This document shows, in pieces, positions 10,618-23,105 of a stretch of DNA of 64,000 nucleotides. The position numbers were made by a program, and so were the translations under genes. The notes below the pieces were generated by a model that searched no databases, had not been told where the DNA came from, and saw only the letters and a list, made by a program, of their open reading frames with translations. The stretch's first letter is position 1; every line of letters begins with the position of its first letter. Source of the stretch: Lutraria lutraria (Eukaryota > Mollusca > Bivalvia > Venerida > Mactridae); NCBI GenBank assembly GCA_964023205.1, contig OZ026840.1, positions 13,415,954 to 13,479,953 on the forward strand, in the 5' to 3' direction.

Positions 10618-11694
10618 ATGTCTGCAGAAGAAAGAGGCAGAGCAGTGGGAATGTTGGAGTCCGCGTTCTTTTGAGACAGGTACTTCCCTCCAAGTTTCGC
10701 TTATGAATTTCAATTATCCTTTGTTTGAAAGAAAGTCTAATTAACCATTACAGGCATTTAATAAACTTTAAATATCATTACAGGTTGCACGAGACATGAG
10801 GAGGCACCACAGAAGCATTCAGATGCTTTGGGACAAGTTTCGACGCACCGAAAGTGTCGTCAACGCTCCACGGCGCCTTGGAGGTAGGGTTACAACACCA
10901 CAACAGGACAGTTTTGTGTCTGCAACTGAAACGGCAGGTCTAACCGTAGGCGTCGACAATCGCCCTGTGTCACACCAGAACGTAATCAATCGCCTTAAAG
11001 CCGTCGGTTTGAGATCCCGTCGTCCACGAAGGGTACCTGTACTCACTCCAAGGCATCGTCGTGATCGATTAGCTTGGGCAAGACGATATCTAAGGTTTAC
11101 TAGGGCAGACTGGGCAAACGTTTTTTTTAGTTGACGAAGTCATAATAAAACTTCACGGAGCAGATGGTCGTACACGGATACACGGTCGGCGTGGTGAGCG
11201 CAACACCGAAAATTGCTTGGTAGAGCACGATCGTTTCGGCGGTGGTTCAATTATGGTTCGGGCTGGGATATCCATGCACACAAAAAACACATTGGTACAT
11301 ATTCAAGGTAATTTGAATGCCCAGCGATATCAAGACGAGATTATCACCCCTGTCCTTGAACCTCACACCGGAGCCAACAGGGGAATGATCTTGGCATAAG
11401 ACAACGCCACCTGTCACACTGCAATGGCGACCAGTAACCTGTTGGTGGTAATCATGTGATTGTGATGCCATGGCCAGCGAAAAGCCTGGACCTCAATCCC
11501 ATTCAGCACGTTTGGGATCTTCTAAAGAGGAGAAGCAGATACCTCCAACAACAGAACAACATGGCTGATCTGTTACGGATGCTTCAGCAACATGGGCAAA
11601 TGTGACCCAGAATGATCTCAGACGTTACATAATTTCGATGAGATCGCGTTGTCAGGCCGTTATTCGGGCAAACGGAGGCCATACCCGCTATTGA
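10618..11694 (+). pseudogene. Tc1-like transposase, frameshifted, with a lost catalytic glutamate
   Basis: It begins at ATG 10618 as MSAEERGRAVGMLES, and resumes after a 104-bp intron-like insert as VARDMRRHHRSIQMLWDKF, the paired-like DNA-binding domain. INRLKAVGLRSRRPRR and LTPRHRRDRLAWARR follow. At 11117-11130 a T-run frameshift precedes VDEV, the first catalytic Asp. GGGSIMVRAG and, after one stop codon, DNATCHTA give the second Asp. The third block reads LDLNPIQHVWDLLKR, where family members have LNPIEHVWD, so the DD34E glutamate is Gln. It ends at TGA 11692-11694 (HTRY). Inverted repeats were not located. Clearly dead. Confidence 0.85.
10680..10783 (+). other. Intron-like 104-bp insert in the transposase
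   Basis: GTACTTCC at 10680 and ATCATTACAG ending at 10783 bracket a stretch with no reading frame. Removing it joins CAG to GTTGCACGAGAC, giving the family-typical RQVARDM. CATTACAGG occurs twice inside or at the edge (about 10746 and 10777). It looks like a spliceosomal intron or an insertion that mimics one. Confidence 0.55.
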
Positions 11695-11899
11695 ATGTTT
11701 GACTGTATTAAAATAACTCTGTGACTTTCATTTTGTGGAGTGTTGTGTTAACCCGACTTGATTTATTTTTAAATTTTGTTTAATTCTAATAAAAAAAATT
11801 ACACATGATGTTTGACAATGAATTAAACTTATAAGAAATAAAAATATTGTTTTATTTATACTTTTAACAATCAATTTATATCCAATATAATCAGGTGGC

Positions 11900-13900
11900 G
11901 GTTTTATAAATTGGTTCTAGTGTATAAAAAAGAACCATGATTTAAGAGAAAACTTATCAAATAACAAGGACATTCTTATTTGATAAGGGTTAGCAGATGC
12001 ATACTTTCTTTTTAGACGTGTTGGTCATTATTTACTAATTAGTGGCAGTTTCAATGTTGTAATTTTCTCTTATTACAATTAGGAGAAGTTATGATCAGTA
12101 ATAGAATTCATGTACTCGTCAAGAATTATATGAATAAACGATGCTTAACAATGGCTGGGTGATGCAGCTATCAAAAGCACAATTTAATATCCGAACATGT
12201 CTCTTGTCCGAAATATAGACTCTCACGTAGACTATGAATACTCGGTTATCAAAGGTGACCACTTAACTAGCGAAGCTTATTAAACAACGTAGTGTCAGTG
12301 ACAGGTAATCCGAACTAAGCAAACGTAAAAATTTGATCATCTCGCTTATCTGAGCCTCTCCGCTTGCTGAATTATTCATAACATGGACTACTTTTAAGAT
12401 GGTGTCGTTGAATTAGCTGTGAAAGGTCTGTAATTAATTTTTGTGAATATATTCCAAGTGAGTCAAATTGTTTTGCTGTTCCATTAAATAACTGACTTTG
12501 CACCTACTTTTTATTTGTACTTTACATGTAGAAGTCTGTACTTCCGAGTCGATCTATATTGGTTAACTTGTTGAAAACGTTGTTCAAACTGAAAATATTG
12601 AAGTATCTGTCTTAAAGCTATTACATGCCTAACCTAAAGTTTTAATAGGTTTCAATGATAGAAAATTGTTTACCATGAAATTAAAAAAGAAATTGTATTC
12701 TTTCCCTTTAAGTTTGCATTGAAGTTAATTTCAAAGTTTTAAGAAAATAAAACCATCCATTTCAATAAAAACTCATGGTTAAAATATGCAATAACACAGT
12801 TTCAAATTAATTTGATAAAGGAAAGAATAGTTCACCTTGAAATATCTACAGAAATTAATACAACTGTTGAAATTTTTTAAAAATTTGTCTAAAAATTAAT
12901 TGAAGCTAAAAAAAGATATTTGGGCTATACTATTTTTGTGATATTACCATTTTTGTGTACTGGGCAGATTTGTCAGAAAAGTACAGTATTAGGCATGTAT
13001 GTAATACATTTAAAAAGAAAATTGACTTTGTTTGTAAAACCTTGACAATAAATCTGACGTACTTCATCATTATGATAAGCTATCAGTATATATGACACAT
13101 GTATAACCGTATTACAAACTTTAAAAGTGTATAGATAAGATAAGAGTAAATAAAATAGGGTATTTTTCTAGATATACATGCATATAGATAAATTAGATAA
13201 AATACTGACATTAAAGTAATTAAGTATGACTTTTGATTTAATAATAATCATAATTTTTGGTTATGTGTTAGTGTGACTTAAACAAATATTTATTTAATTG
13301 GTGATAACTACATGTGTAAAACTCAGAACCAATAAACTACTGAAATAGGGTGTACAAGATGAAGAAGTTGTAAACATGGAGACTTAGATATCAGTGCAAA
13401 ATTCATTTTGATATGTTCATTTTCAAATCAAAAAGATATTTCGTTTTGTTTACCATCTTCTTAGGCTGCATAGAAATACTTAAATACCACATCTGCAAAA
13501 GAACAAATGAAATAAACAAGTTACCTAAGGTGGTTGAATGAAATTTGAATATTTAACATTTCTTAGAAACCTGTAATACAGTTAAACGATGATTGTATAT
13601 ACACTCATTTGTTGGTTTTTCGCATTATCTTCCTGAATGTTTTTACGTACTCTAATCTTTTTCTGAAAAAGGGGAAAAACAACAAAAGGCCACAAAAAGG
13701 CCAAAATCATCAAGTGGGTGGTTTAAATAATCATTTTTTTTCGATACAAAGTAAAAATTTGTTAAGGAAAAAGAGAGACATGATAAGAGCACAAATACAT
13801 TTTAACTATTAGTAATTGATTAATGTGTGTATACCTTACCTGTCCTGTATCTGGGCGAGCGCTACCAAAGGAGCCAATACAAACCTTTTTTATTTTTTTG
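11900..13900. other. Non-coding AT-rich stretch
   Basis: No domain, strong exon or clear repeat recognised. Confidence 0.4.
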
Positions 13901-15501
13901 AAAACTAAATGTTTTCATGGCGTTGAGTATTTTGATTTTATATTTACTGTTAGTATATAATTTTGTTTTCAGCTGTATCTATATTTGAAACAGTTGAGTT
14001 CATTTTACATTGATATATATGATATTTTGCTATTAGAACTATTTTATTTATGACAGTTTGTATATTCCAAATACCTAGAATTAAGTCATGTTTAGTCCAG
14101 TTTGTATCAGTGCTTGGACATTTTTCTGTTAATCCATCTACTTAAGTTTTGCCAGAATGACTGAGTAAAGTCACAATTATATAATATTTTTATTAAATGA
14201 ATTACAGTATCTGGGTGAGAGTTACAAAATGTGAATGAGTCATTATTGCATAAACCCATTTTATTTTTAGTAGGTAGTTGGTTTCTAAAATTCTATAATT
14301 GATTTTATAATGGAACCATTGATATTTGGAATCTTTTGATATCTTAAATGGTAAATTATAGGTTTTTCGCCAATCTATGAAATTTGCATTAATTTCTCTC
14401 TCCCATTTTCTAATCGCAAGTGGAACTTCATCATTTTTGTTTTAAAATGTAATAGAATCGTCTACACCCTCTATCTGTTGATGTTAAAAAAATTAAAATC
14501 ACTGGTTGATTAGGATTAATTGGGTTCATTTATCCCTTTGTGAACTATTTGTAACAAATCCAAATATGTGCGAAATGAACGTATCATATTTGAATATTAT
14601 AGAAAATTTGTCACTACAGAATATTTTCGTTGGAATTCCTCATACGAATGGATGGAGCCAATGTTTTTCATAAAGTCTTTTATTAGAAATAAACCTTTAC
14701 AAATACTGTTGACTAAATGAAAATAATTTCCTTGTTTTTTAAGACAACGCCTCAACCAAGTGATTTTTAAAGTTTGATTAAAATGTTCAAAACTTAAGGC
14801 CCTCAAACCACCATATTCATTGTCTTGAGTAATTATATATCTTTTTTTATCAGGACCATTGTTCCATATGAATCTAAAAATAAGATCTTGAATCAGTTTA
14901 ACAGTAACTGGGTTTAGATTAGGTAGGCCAATTATTAAATGATTCAGTTTTGGTAATGCTAATGTTTTAACAACTATATTTTTACCAATTGGGGTTAATA
15001 ACCGTTTTGATCAAAATGTCAATAGTGATTTAATTTCTTGTATTTTTGTTTCGTAATTAGCATAAGTAATTTGTCTAAGATCTACAGTAAAAGTAATTCC
15101 AAATAATTTGAACTTTTCTCTCTGCCAATTCAAGCCTAATTCAGGACATAAAACTTGGTTGCTATGTTTCATGGAACCTATCCAAACTGCCATAGTCTTG
15201 TCTATGTTACCATGCAGTTGTTTTAGATATTTTGAAGATGTTTTAGCATAGAATTATAATATTTTAACACAATTCATAAGAGATTTTTCAGTTATATCGA
15301 GAATTAAAGTTGTATCATCAGCATAATTATTGTGATATCAAATATTATTTTCCATCAATTTTAACGCCATGAATATTTCAGCACATATTATAAAAAGATA
15401 AGGAGACAATGGATCTCCTTGTCTGCATCCACGATGTATATAGACCCAATCAGACAAGTGACTATTTACAATCACGCAGGACTGAATATCATTATGAAAT
15501 A

Positions 15502-16511
15502 CGAGGGTCATCCGTACAGTTCGTGGACAACCTAACTTTTTGAGGTTATAATGATATGATAATTTCAAAAAATTGTCATGGCAATAATTGACATCTATTG
15601 TCTAAAGTTCTGTTTCTAAATTGTTACTTTTTCAAGTAGTCATTGGATACGAGTTACCAAGCCAACCCTAGTCAACGCCTACGGAGCACTTTGAATTTTT
15701 GCAATTAAGCGGATTCGTTAAGTTGCAATCTTTGTGCTGTAATTTGTATAGAAATGAACGGAAGTGTACAGAATGACGATGGACGCTGCAACAAATATTT
15801 GTGACGTTTGCCGCCACATTTTTAAGTGATTGCCAGCGTAATAACAAAGTTATCGAGCATGGAAGAACTGTGCTTATTTGAATTCATTACAGAAACTTAA
15901 GTCGACGTCAGAGTGTACGGAGCAGCGCGCTGCTACCAAGTACTGTATAAGGCTGTGTGTACACCCACGCAGACACTAACGTTCATTTTAAGTGATGAGA
16001 ATTCTAAAATAGTATCAAGATCTTTGATATTTAGGTGATATTTTGATACTGGCTTTGAGAAATTAGCATGCAAGTCCCTTCAGTCCAGATTTAGCACCGA
16101 TGGATTAAGTGATCTTCCAAAAATTGAAAAGAAAACGATTTAATTTAATTGAGAATATTAAAATGGCCTGGCGCAGTTTCGCAAGAAAATGTGACGGTAG
16201 CCGGAATAACGATATATTATATACATGGGTGGAAAGACACATAAATGCATAACATTTGAGGGCGAGTACTTCGAAAAAATATATCTTAGTATAACGTCAC
16301 GACGTCGATGTGAAATTTTTTGAAGTGCTCTGCAGATCCATATGTGCGTTTGATCTGTAAAGCTTAAACTTTTTATTTGTCAATATTTGCTCCGACATTT
16401 GGCATGTATTTTGTCAATATGTTACATAATATGTACATAAAGTTTTGGCGTAAAACCTCTATGACTAGTCTCATTAATAACACTGTCCATGAACTTTACG
16501 GATGACCCTCG
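15502..16511. mobile_element. Mariner-like non-autonomous element nested in the LINE RT
   Basis: Ends are inverted: CGAGGGTCATCCGTACAGTT from 15502 and, on the minus strand from 16511, CGAGGGTCATCCGTAAAGTT, continuing C(G/A)TGGACA. TA flanks at 15500-15501 and 16512-16513. Removing the 1010-bp element and one TA restores the LINE frame exactly (WIKI followed by FHNDIQSC), which proves the boundaries. No intact transposase frame was found inside; a TTTTTCAAGTAGTCATTGGA stretch near 15627 resembles the subterminal region of mariner elements. Confidence 0.9.
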
Positions 16512-17170
16512 TATTTTTATCCATAATATTAATTCTTGACCAAAATTAAAGAATTTTAAACAACTTTCCATAAATTTCCAAGAAATAGAATCAAAAGCAG
16601 TAGCGAAGTCTACTATAAGTAACATAGAAGGTTTTTGGTACTGCCCTGTACACTGCATTATGTTGTAAATTAATATGACGTTTTCCCGTATGAGACGACC
16701 TGGTATAAAACTAGTTTGATCCTCACTTATCATATTATTAAGGACAAATTTTATACGATTAGCTATTGAGGAAGATGCAATCTTGTATGAAACAGTTTAT
16801 AGAGCAATTGGCCTCCAATTTTTTAAAGAATGATTTATCGATATTTCCTTTAGGTATACATGTATACATTTTTGTGAAATCAATAGTTCTTCAGTAGCTA
16901 AAGCAAACTTGATTGACCTAACAAGAAAATGGCCAAGTTTGGACCAAAACACTTTATAAAATGTCGCTGTGAATCCTGAGCTACCTGGAGATGAGTAATT
17001 CTTTTTAGGCTATAGAACATTTCAGTATATGATAGGTTTTCCTCCAAAGAAAGTTTTTATTTTCTGTTAATTTTCTGACTGGTTCATTTTCAAAAAGGTT
17101 ATCAAGGTTAACTATCTCACATTCATTTTGAGTATATAGATTTTTATAATGTAATTCTGTTTCTTTAAGG

Positions 17171-17381
17171 TATCTGGCTTGGATGTCAGGTCAAATCAAG
17201 TTTCACCAATTTATAGATTTAAAAACTAAACCATAATTGTATACTAAAATAAACCAACTGTATAAAGTGCATTGCAAGTAATTTGAAACAAATATTACAT
17301 TTGATTGGTCTTCTATAAACCATTATTGCACGTAATTTACATTTTTTTGAACAACAATAACTACTCTGTATATATGTTTGA
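17171..17381 (+). repeat. 210-bp repeat inserted in the LINE, second copy at 28013-28196
   Basis: Runs from GTATCTGGCTTGGATGTCAG to about CTACTCTGTATATA. The other copy, within the second L1-like LINE, is in the opposite orientation and matches over its whole length with small indels. It replaces about 30 codons of the LINE between a CNLENRNF-like block and KETELHYKN. The family is unknown. Confidence 0.75.
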
Positions 17382-17849
17382 AGTAAAGTTTCTATTTTTC
17401 TTAATTACAGTAATATCGTGTTGGTTTTTCTCTTTCTAGGATCCATTTTGCGCGTGATCTGATTAAGGAACCTTCTAGTTTTTTATATCGTATATTTAAT
17501 TTTTTTGATGTTTCAAGGAGTGGATTATCTAATAAATTTGAATTTTCTCTATTTCGGGAATTAATCGTTCTTCTCGATTATTTTTCTGTTTTTTCTTATG
17601 CGAAGATTATGCCATTGTTTTACCTCTTATTTCTAATAATAATGTTTCGAAGAATAGTTTATCATTTATGGTGCACATTTAATACTAATTCACTATTATT
17701 AATTTGGTCTATTGATAAATTCACATATTGATTTTGAGAAGACTACTATTTCTCACCTGTATTATCAAGTCATTTATTTCTGATACATATTGCATGTCCT
17801 TCAAAAGAGAGTTAGTAAATTTCCAATAGGAATTTCCGTTGTGAAACTA

Positions 17850-18680
17850 AGGTTAGTCTATAGTAAAGCAGATAAGGGACAGATCTGTTCGATATAGGTA
17901 TTATTTTTGTACTTTCAACTTCTGTCACTCGCCAACAATCAAACAATTTCAAATTCTGTATACCTCTTCAAAGAAAAGTGTTACATTACCATGAAATACC
18001 AAGAACTGAATGAAAGTAAATAAAGCAATGTGTTGTGATAGCATTGACAACCCGCATGTAGATGTTTACACGGCTACGATACTGAACAGACACGCAATAT
18101 TTATTAAGTTCATAGTTCATAACAAAGCGGCATGGTGTGTGAAAACATTTATAAAACACACACTATGTAGGCAAATATTGACACGGCATACCCTTACATG
18201 TTTCCACCATACATGAGAACTGTCAGCTACAAAAACCTTGTCAACCAGAAAGTAGATAGTTTCTAATGGAATTGAAACAAATAGGGTAAATTAAGTATCT
18301 GCTCGTACAACTTACCAAAACAATGTGAATCGTTTTAATTAAAAACACGCGAAATCGCAAAGAGATAAATCGTAAAATACTTCAGCCAAAATGCTATTTA
18401 AATTGTACTGGAGTCTTTTAAAAGAAAACACATATTCAACCAATAATAATGCAAATAGAAGATGTAGTACAATGTATATCGATATATAAATTTTCATAAT
18501 ATTTTAAAGCTATAGATAATCCTGCTAACAGGTTTTTTTAGGCAGACAAAGACATAATTTATTTTAATGACAAGTATTTAAGTTCGGAACGCAAATTATG
18601 TTTCAAGAACTAGATAACATTATAGATTATTTATACAATTCATAGAAAACTGATATTCATATATTTTAGATAATTTGTAT
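17850..18680. other. Non-coding stretch
   Basis: No gene, domain or repeat was recognised. Confidence 0.4.
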
Positions 18681-19430
18681 TAAGGTTTTCGAAGTCTAAA
18701 ACGAAGTGCTAAGGATTGTATTTTAAATATTGTCATTCTTTTGTATATCCATTAAGACATTAACAGGTGAATTTTTAAAAACTACGAGTTACGACCATAT
18801 TTGTTCCTGTACACCTAACGTAAAATAGTATTTTAAAATCAAATGAAATCACCTTCATCAAATTTACCTACCTCTTTAACAGATGATATAATATATGCAA
18901 AAATGTGTGTAAGTCTAAGGGTAACCAATGTTTAGTCAATCCAAATTGTTTATATGATGTTTGGAATTACATGTACTATGTTGCAGAAAAAAATGAAAAA
19001 TGTAACCCCGCCCCTTTTAGATTTATTCAAGATTTTTGCATATTAACAAAAAGTAACAAATTGATAAATATCATTAAAATAAAAGCTAAAGCAGGGCAAC
19101 ACCTGAAACTTTCTTAAAATTAACTACTATGTGAGTATAATGTCTACACCAATTTTTTAACGTTCGGTTTTGAAAAGAAGTGTGTCAGAAATCCATAGTT
19201 ACTTGATTTTCGTTAATTAACCGTGTGTAAATTCGTCCATATTACTGTCTAAAGTCATGTTCTAAATACGAAACATTACCTAAAAACTAAAAAAGATTAA
19301 AACGTATGGTCCCAGAGGGGTTTGAACCCATTATCCTCAGGAATATGTCAGTATATCAGTAAATTTCATGAAATTGAATACTCTTCGAAATGGAGGTTAT
19401 GCATTAGAGATTGAAATCCTTAAATATCAA
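18681..19430. repeat. Dispersed ~750-bp repeat, empty-site copy
   Basis: Nearly the whole stretch is matched at 41167-41619 plus 44571-44911 in the same orientation, from AAGGTTTTC.(A/T)AGTCTA to GAGATT.AAATCCTTAA. Towards its end, on the minus strand, GGTTCAAACCCCTC with a T-run downstream is a tRNA T-arm-like box B. No ORF. This copy lacks the 2951-bp insertion present in the other and so serves as its empty site. Confidence 0.8.
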
Positions 19431-19489
19431 GCTCCAAACTCCTTTGGTATAACGTACACAAATATATATAATATACACAAATAACTAAT

Positions 19490-21690
19490 TCATTTTGATT
19501 TAAGATACTTATATCAGTGACATCCGAGAAAGAATTCCAACGTTCGAATTCCTGGTCACTACAGTTACATACATAGTGTATGCTAATATTTCTAGTAGGT
19601 ATATCACATTTGATACAACGTTGGTCTATATTAACCGGTATTTTGCATCATAGTTTACCCCTTGTGCAGTTATTGAAAAGAACGCATTTTCCCCTTTTTG
19701 GCATCGTTCTGCAATTCTATGTTTACATTTCATGTTCGAGTCTTGGCGTACACCTAGATGATTAGAACTGTTTGTCTGTTTAAGGATTATTTCTCTGTAC
19801 ATTATCCCTGTATCTGGTATTTCCTTTCTCTTTATAAAGACGATTATTTCAGATTTTTTTCACATTAATGTCTATTTTCCATTGTTTACAATATCGATAA
19901 ACATTCTTTAAAGATATAAAGGAGACAGCGCCATGAGACTTATGTCATCCGCGTACGCTGGATTGCCTGCCTTGGTCGTGATAAATGAACATCCTTTATT
20001 ACATTCCTCAAGGTTTCGTAATAACTGGTCTACGTAGAGTTGGTAGAAGAATGTAGATAGTACCCCGCCCTGTCGAACCGACTTCTGTATTGAGATTGGC
20101 TCCGACATTTCACCGTTGTGTTTCACTTAGCATTTCAGAGAATTGTATGATGACTTGAGCATTCTCATCATCTTTCCAACGACACCGAATTTCCCTAGCA
20201 TCAAGACGAGGCCGTCGTGCCAGACGGAGTCGAATGCAGCCTTTTGGTCTAACATGGTAACAAAGACGTTGTTGTTGCTTTCCAATTTATTGTTTCTTAA
20301 AGATTCAACACGGTTGTTATACAACTTTATCATTTACGAAACCCTTGTTGTTGTTGAGATGGGAAATCGATACTGTTTGTCTTTATCAAATTTTTTATTC
20401 TGTTTAATATCACGTTCTCGAAGATTTTGCTGAAATAGGTCTGTAACTGTAGTTAGATTTCTCCTTTCCTTTATATTTTGGGATTGATAAGCTAGTTCCG
20501 CAATTGGTTCGGCGTTCTTTCATTTAATAGAATAGCGGTGAATAACACAGCGCGTCTGAGAGAGTAGTGCTGCCATATTTTACATGTTCATTGAAGATAT
20601 TTTCGATACAAGGACTTTTTTCGTTTGTAAGCATTTTATTACACGTTTAATTTCTTATCTCGATATAGTCTCCTCTATTTCGTTCGAGTAATCATTATTA
20701 TTTTCACATAGTAAGAGTTCAAGTTCTCTTCTAACTGGCGTATCACTCATGACCTGATTATCACTAAACACACTAGAGAAATGAAATTCAAAGCCACGAA
20801 TAACATTGTCATTGCAGTATGAGATGTTAATGATGATTAGCTTATTGCATACTGTTGAGGATTTTCCTTTTTGTCAGCGGAGTAATTTCTGAAAGAGACG
20901 ATAATCGACCTCGGCTGCTTTGGCTATTCCGTTCATAGTCTTCTCATCGTAGACGCGTTGCTTAGTATGCTGTATAAGTCGGAAGAGTCGCTTTGCTTCT
21001 TGATATACATGGTAGCTATCACTGCTGTGTCCAAGTGGACGGCCTTCATTACTCCATATACGACGGAGCTGTTGCGCTTTTGTACCGGCTACTTTCACCT
21101 CTGAACACCAGTATTGTTATGCTTTCTTGTTGAAACGGCTTTAAGGGAGAACGGAACTAGCCCTATGAATTGCATCGCTGATTACACTGTTGAGAAAGTC
21201 TGGACAACATTTACTACTATCGGTGGTATACAATATTTAGCGCACATATTTATGATAAGCGGTAAGTGGTCCGATGTGAAAATATTTTAGCTGTTTTCAA
21301 TCGCGAAGCTGTTGATCATGTAGTAGTTCATTAATACAAAATGACAATGATTTCTTGTACATAATTGCGATCCCTGCTTTACCACACTTAGTGGTCCCGA
21401 AATTATCAACATTGTTGTCAACATTTGCAGTACTGTCATAATCTGAATGAATGCTTTGAAAAAACAAACAAAGCCGATATGGCTAGCACTTTATGTTCAC
21501 TTATTTCCACAATGTCCACTTTATATTTATCTAACAGCTTTGCTAGAGGGTATGCGGACAACATAATAACCCTGCAGTTCCAACATAGTAGTGTTAACGA
21601 CTTAATTACACATAGAAAAACATGTTACAATAAATAATACATTGAATTACTTAACATGATTGTGTATAATGTTTTACAACATATATCACT
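19490..21690 (-). pseudogene. LINE ORF2: endonuclease remnant and reverse transcriptase
   Basis: Endonuclease traces include LAKLLDKYKVDIVEISEHK (near 21540) and CGKAGIAIMYKKSL (near 21390). The pre-RT helix EGRPLGHSSDSYHVYQEAKR is at 21045-20985. RT motifs follow: DQKAAFDSVWHDGL (about 20230), SVRQGGVLSTFFYQLYVDQL (about 20060) and AYADDISLMAL (about 19940), then a KKSEIIVF palm/thumb stretch and SSNHLGV. Stops and frameshifts separate most blocks. FYQLYVDQL and YADDISL mark it as distinct from the two L1-like copies in this window. Confidence 0.8.
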
Positions 21691-21713
21691 TAAATAGTAT
21701 CACGCATAATCAG

Positions 21714-22826
21714 CTAATAGCAAACACTATCACGTCTATTTTGCCAGGTGTCATGCGAACATGTTCGTTCAATCGTGTCTCTCTTATTATGGTAAGTGTT
21801 GTGATCACGGCTGGCGTCAAATGAGTTGTCATAGCGATATTCATATCTCTTCTGCCGTATGTTTCGGGTGTTAGAGTATCCAGGTGCGTGGTTCCCGTTG
21901 TTATTCACGGACCTGAATTGTTCGACAGGTTCTGATCTCTGTACATCGTAGAAATCATTAGTACTATTTCGCTGGAAGCGAGTACGGAAGTATGGACGTC
22001 TGTGCGATTGTCGTTCAAGTTGGTATTCCTCTCTAGGTATCCACTTCCGGTAGGTTCTTCCGTCAGGCCAGAACATTGGATCGTCAACATTCGGCTCCAG
22101 ATCTTTTCGTATGCTAATTTTTGCACTGTACATAGTTTATTTAGATGTGACTCTGCTGTGTTGGACGGCAGTCTTATGAGGATACTGTTGAGAGTTCCGT
22201 TTATTACTCTGTAACTATGATCGTAACATATTGGAGACGTCCGTTTGGATGTTTTTTATCAACAATGAATCACTCGTTTGTTTATTCGATATTTTTGTGA
22301 GGTCATCTTGTATATTCGTTATTGTGGCAAGTACGTCTGGTTTAGAGATTTCGTCACGAGTTGTCTTAGTGTCTACAACGAGGTTGGGTTGTTAGGACTA
22401 CTTACGAACACGTCGTTAATATATTTCGATTTATCACCAGAATCGTGTAGCAGTCTTTCGTTCATGAGATGCAACCCTCGAACTTTTACGATTCCTTAAT
22501 CTCGTTTGAGGACAGCCTGGTATGGCACTCGCCCTATCTGCTAGCAGCTTCCGGTAGACATCAATTTGACGAAAGTCGTTGTTGCACAAGTGCAGTAGTT
22601 CTATGATACATTCGTCTCGTGGCAATATTTTTAAGTTGTCATCTAACTCTTTTATATGACGCTGTGGGGTCAATTGTTGGGAATAATCATCTTCGTCAAA
22701 TTCGTCGAGTTCACTTTCACATTGTTAGTTGATAGACGAATCACGCAGTTCTTGCTTTATCCGTAGCAAGTTCACATCAACAATCATCTTGGGATCAGTC
22801 TAGTCGTTATCAATTAACTGTGACAT
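21714..22826 (-). pseudogene. LINE ORF1-like protein, three stops or shifts
   Basis: From ATG 22826 (MSQLIDND, then a stop) the frame continues through an acidic ESELDEFDEDDYSQQL, RHIKELDDNLKILPRDECI and LHLCNNDFRQIDVYRKLLAD. A coiled-coil-like middle (TITNIQDDLTKISNKQT) follows in another frame, then ISIRKDLEPNVDDPMFWPDG and a basic Arg/Asn-rich tail ending at 21714. Acidic N-terminus, coiled coil and basic tail, in the position just upstream of the endonuclease/RT, fit a LINE ORF1. Two or three stops or shifts interrupt it. It could be mistaken for a host gene, but its placement argues otherwise. Confidence 0.55.
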
Positions 22827-23105
22827 GATAATATTGGTTCGTTGTAATTATGCTCCGTTTTAGATTAAGGAATGTGCGCGTATTAAAGATATTTCGACAA
22901 CAGTCGAGCACCCAGTCATGCGTGAGAAATTATTTGTCAGATGGTTGGTGAACAACTTTTGTCAAAAACAATAATTGCACATAGAAATTGAAAGTTTCAA
23001 AATTTAGACAAAGAACGTTTGTAGATGTATCGATATCTCGTTACTGTTTTGTCAAATTTCAATACAATTACGATGGTGTGTAGATTGCTCACTTCCGATC
23101 CTATA

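Larger units (their letters stand above)
13930..17850 (-). mobile_element. L1-like LINE, ORF2 relic, 5' truncated and interrupted twice
   Basis: In many short frames on the minus strand the order is: linker INDKLFFETLLLEIRGK (about 17640), EGSLIRSRAKWILER (about 17450), ETELHYKNLYTQNECE (about 17130), FIPGR and DFATAFDSISW (RT motifs near 16700-16600), RGCRQGDPLSPYLF (about 15410), YADD (15313-15324), AVWIGSMKHSNQ (about 15180), IWNNGPDKK (about 14840), GGLRALSFEHFNQTLKITW (about 14790) and a final FCNSHPDTVIHLI/FWQNLSRWI block (about 14190). This is RT plus the C-terminal domain of an L1/Tx1-type ORF2; the endonuclease is missing, so it is 5' truncated. Frameshifts and stops are frequent. 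It is split by a mariner-like element (15502-16511) and a 210-bp repeat (17171-17381). Confidence 0.85.
19490..22826 (-). mobile_element. CR1/jockey-like LINE with ORF1 and ORF2, decayed
   Basis: Order on the minus strand: ORF1 (22826 to 21714), a short endonuclease region (about 21690-21110), RT and a C-terminal tail to about 19490. The near-complete order, about 3.3 kb, suggests a once full-length copy. The endonuclease is too short (about 250 recognisable bases of 650), so it has an internal deletion. Details are given under the two ORFs. The clade is inferred from motif style, not from a search. Confidence 0.75.

Noticed and set aside
10039..11900. AATCAGGTGG(T/C)GG at 10039 and 11889 as ends of the Tc1-like element
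   Set aside because: The two blocks are in direct, not inverted, orientation and do not fit Tc1 ends.
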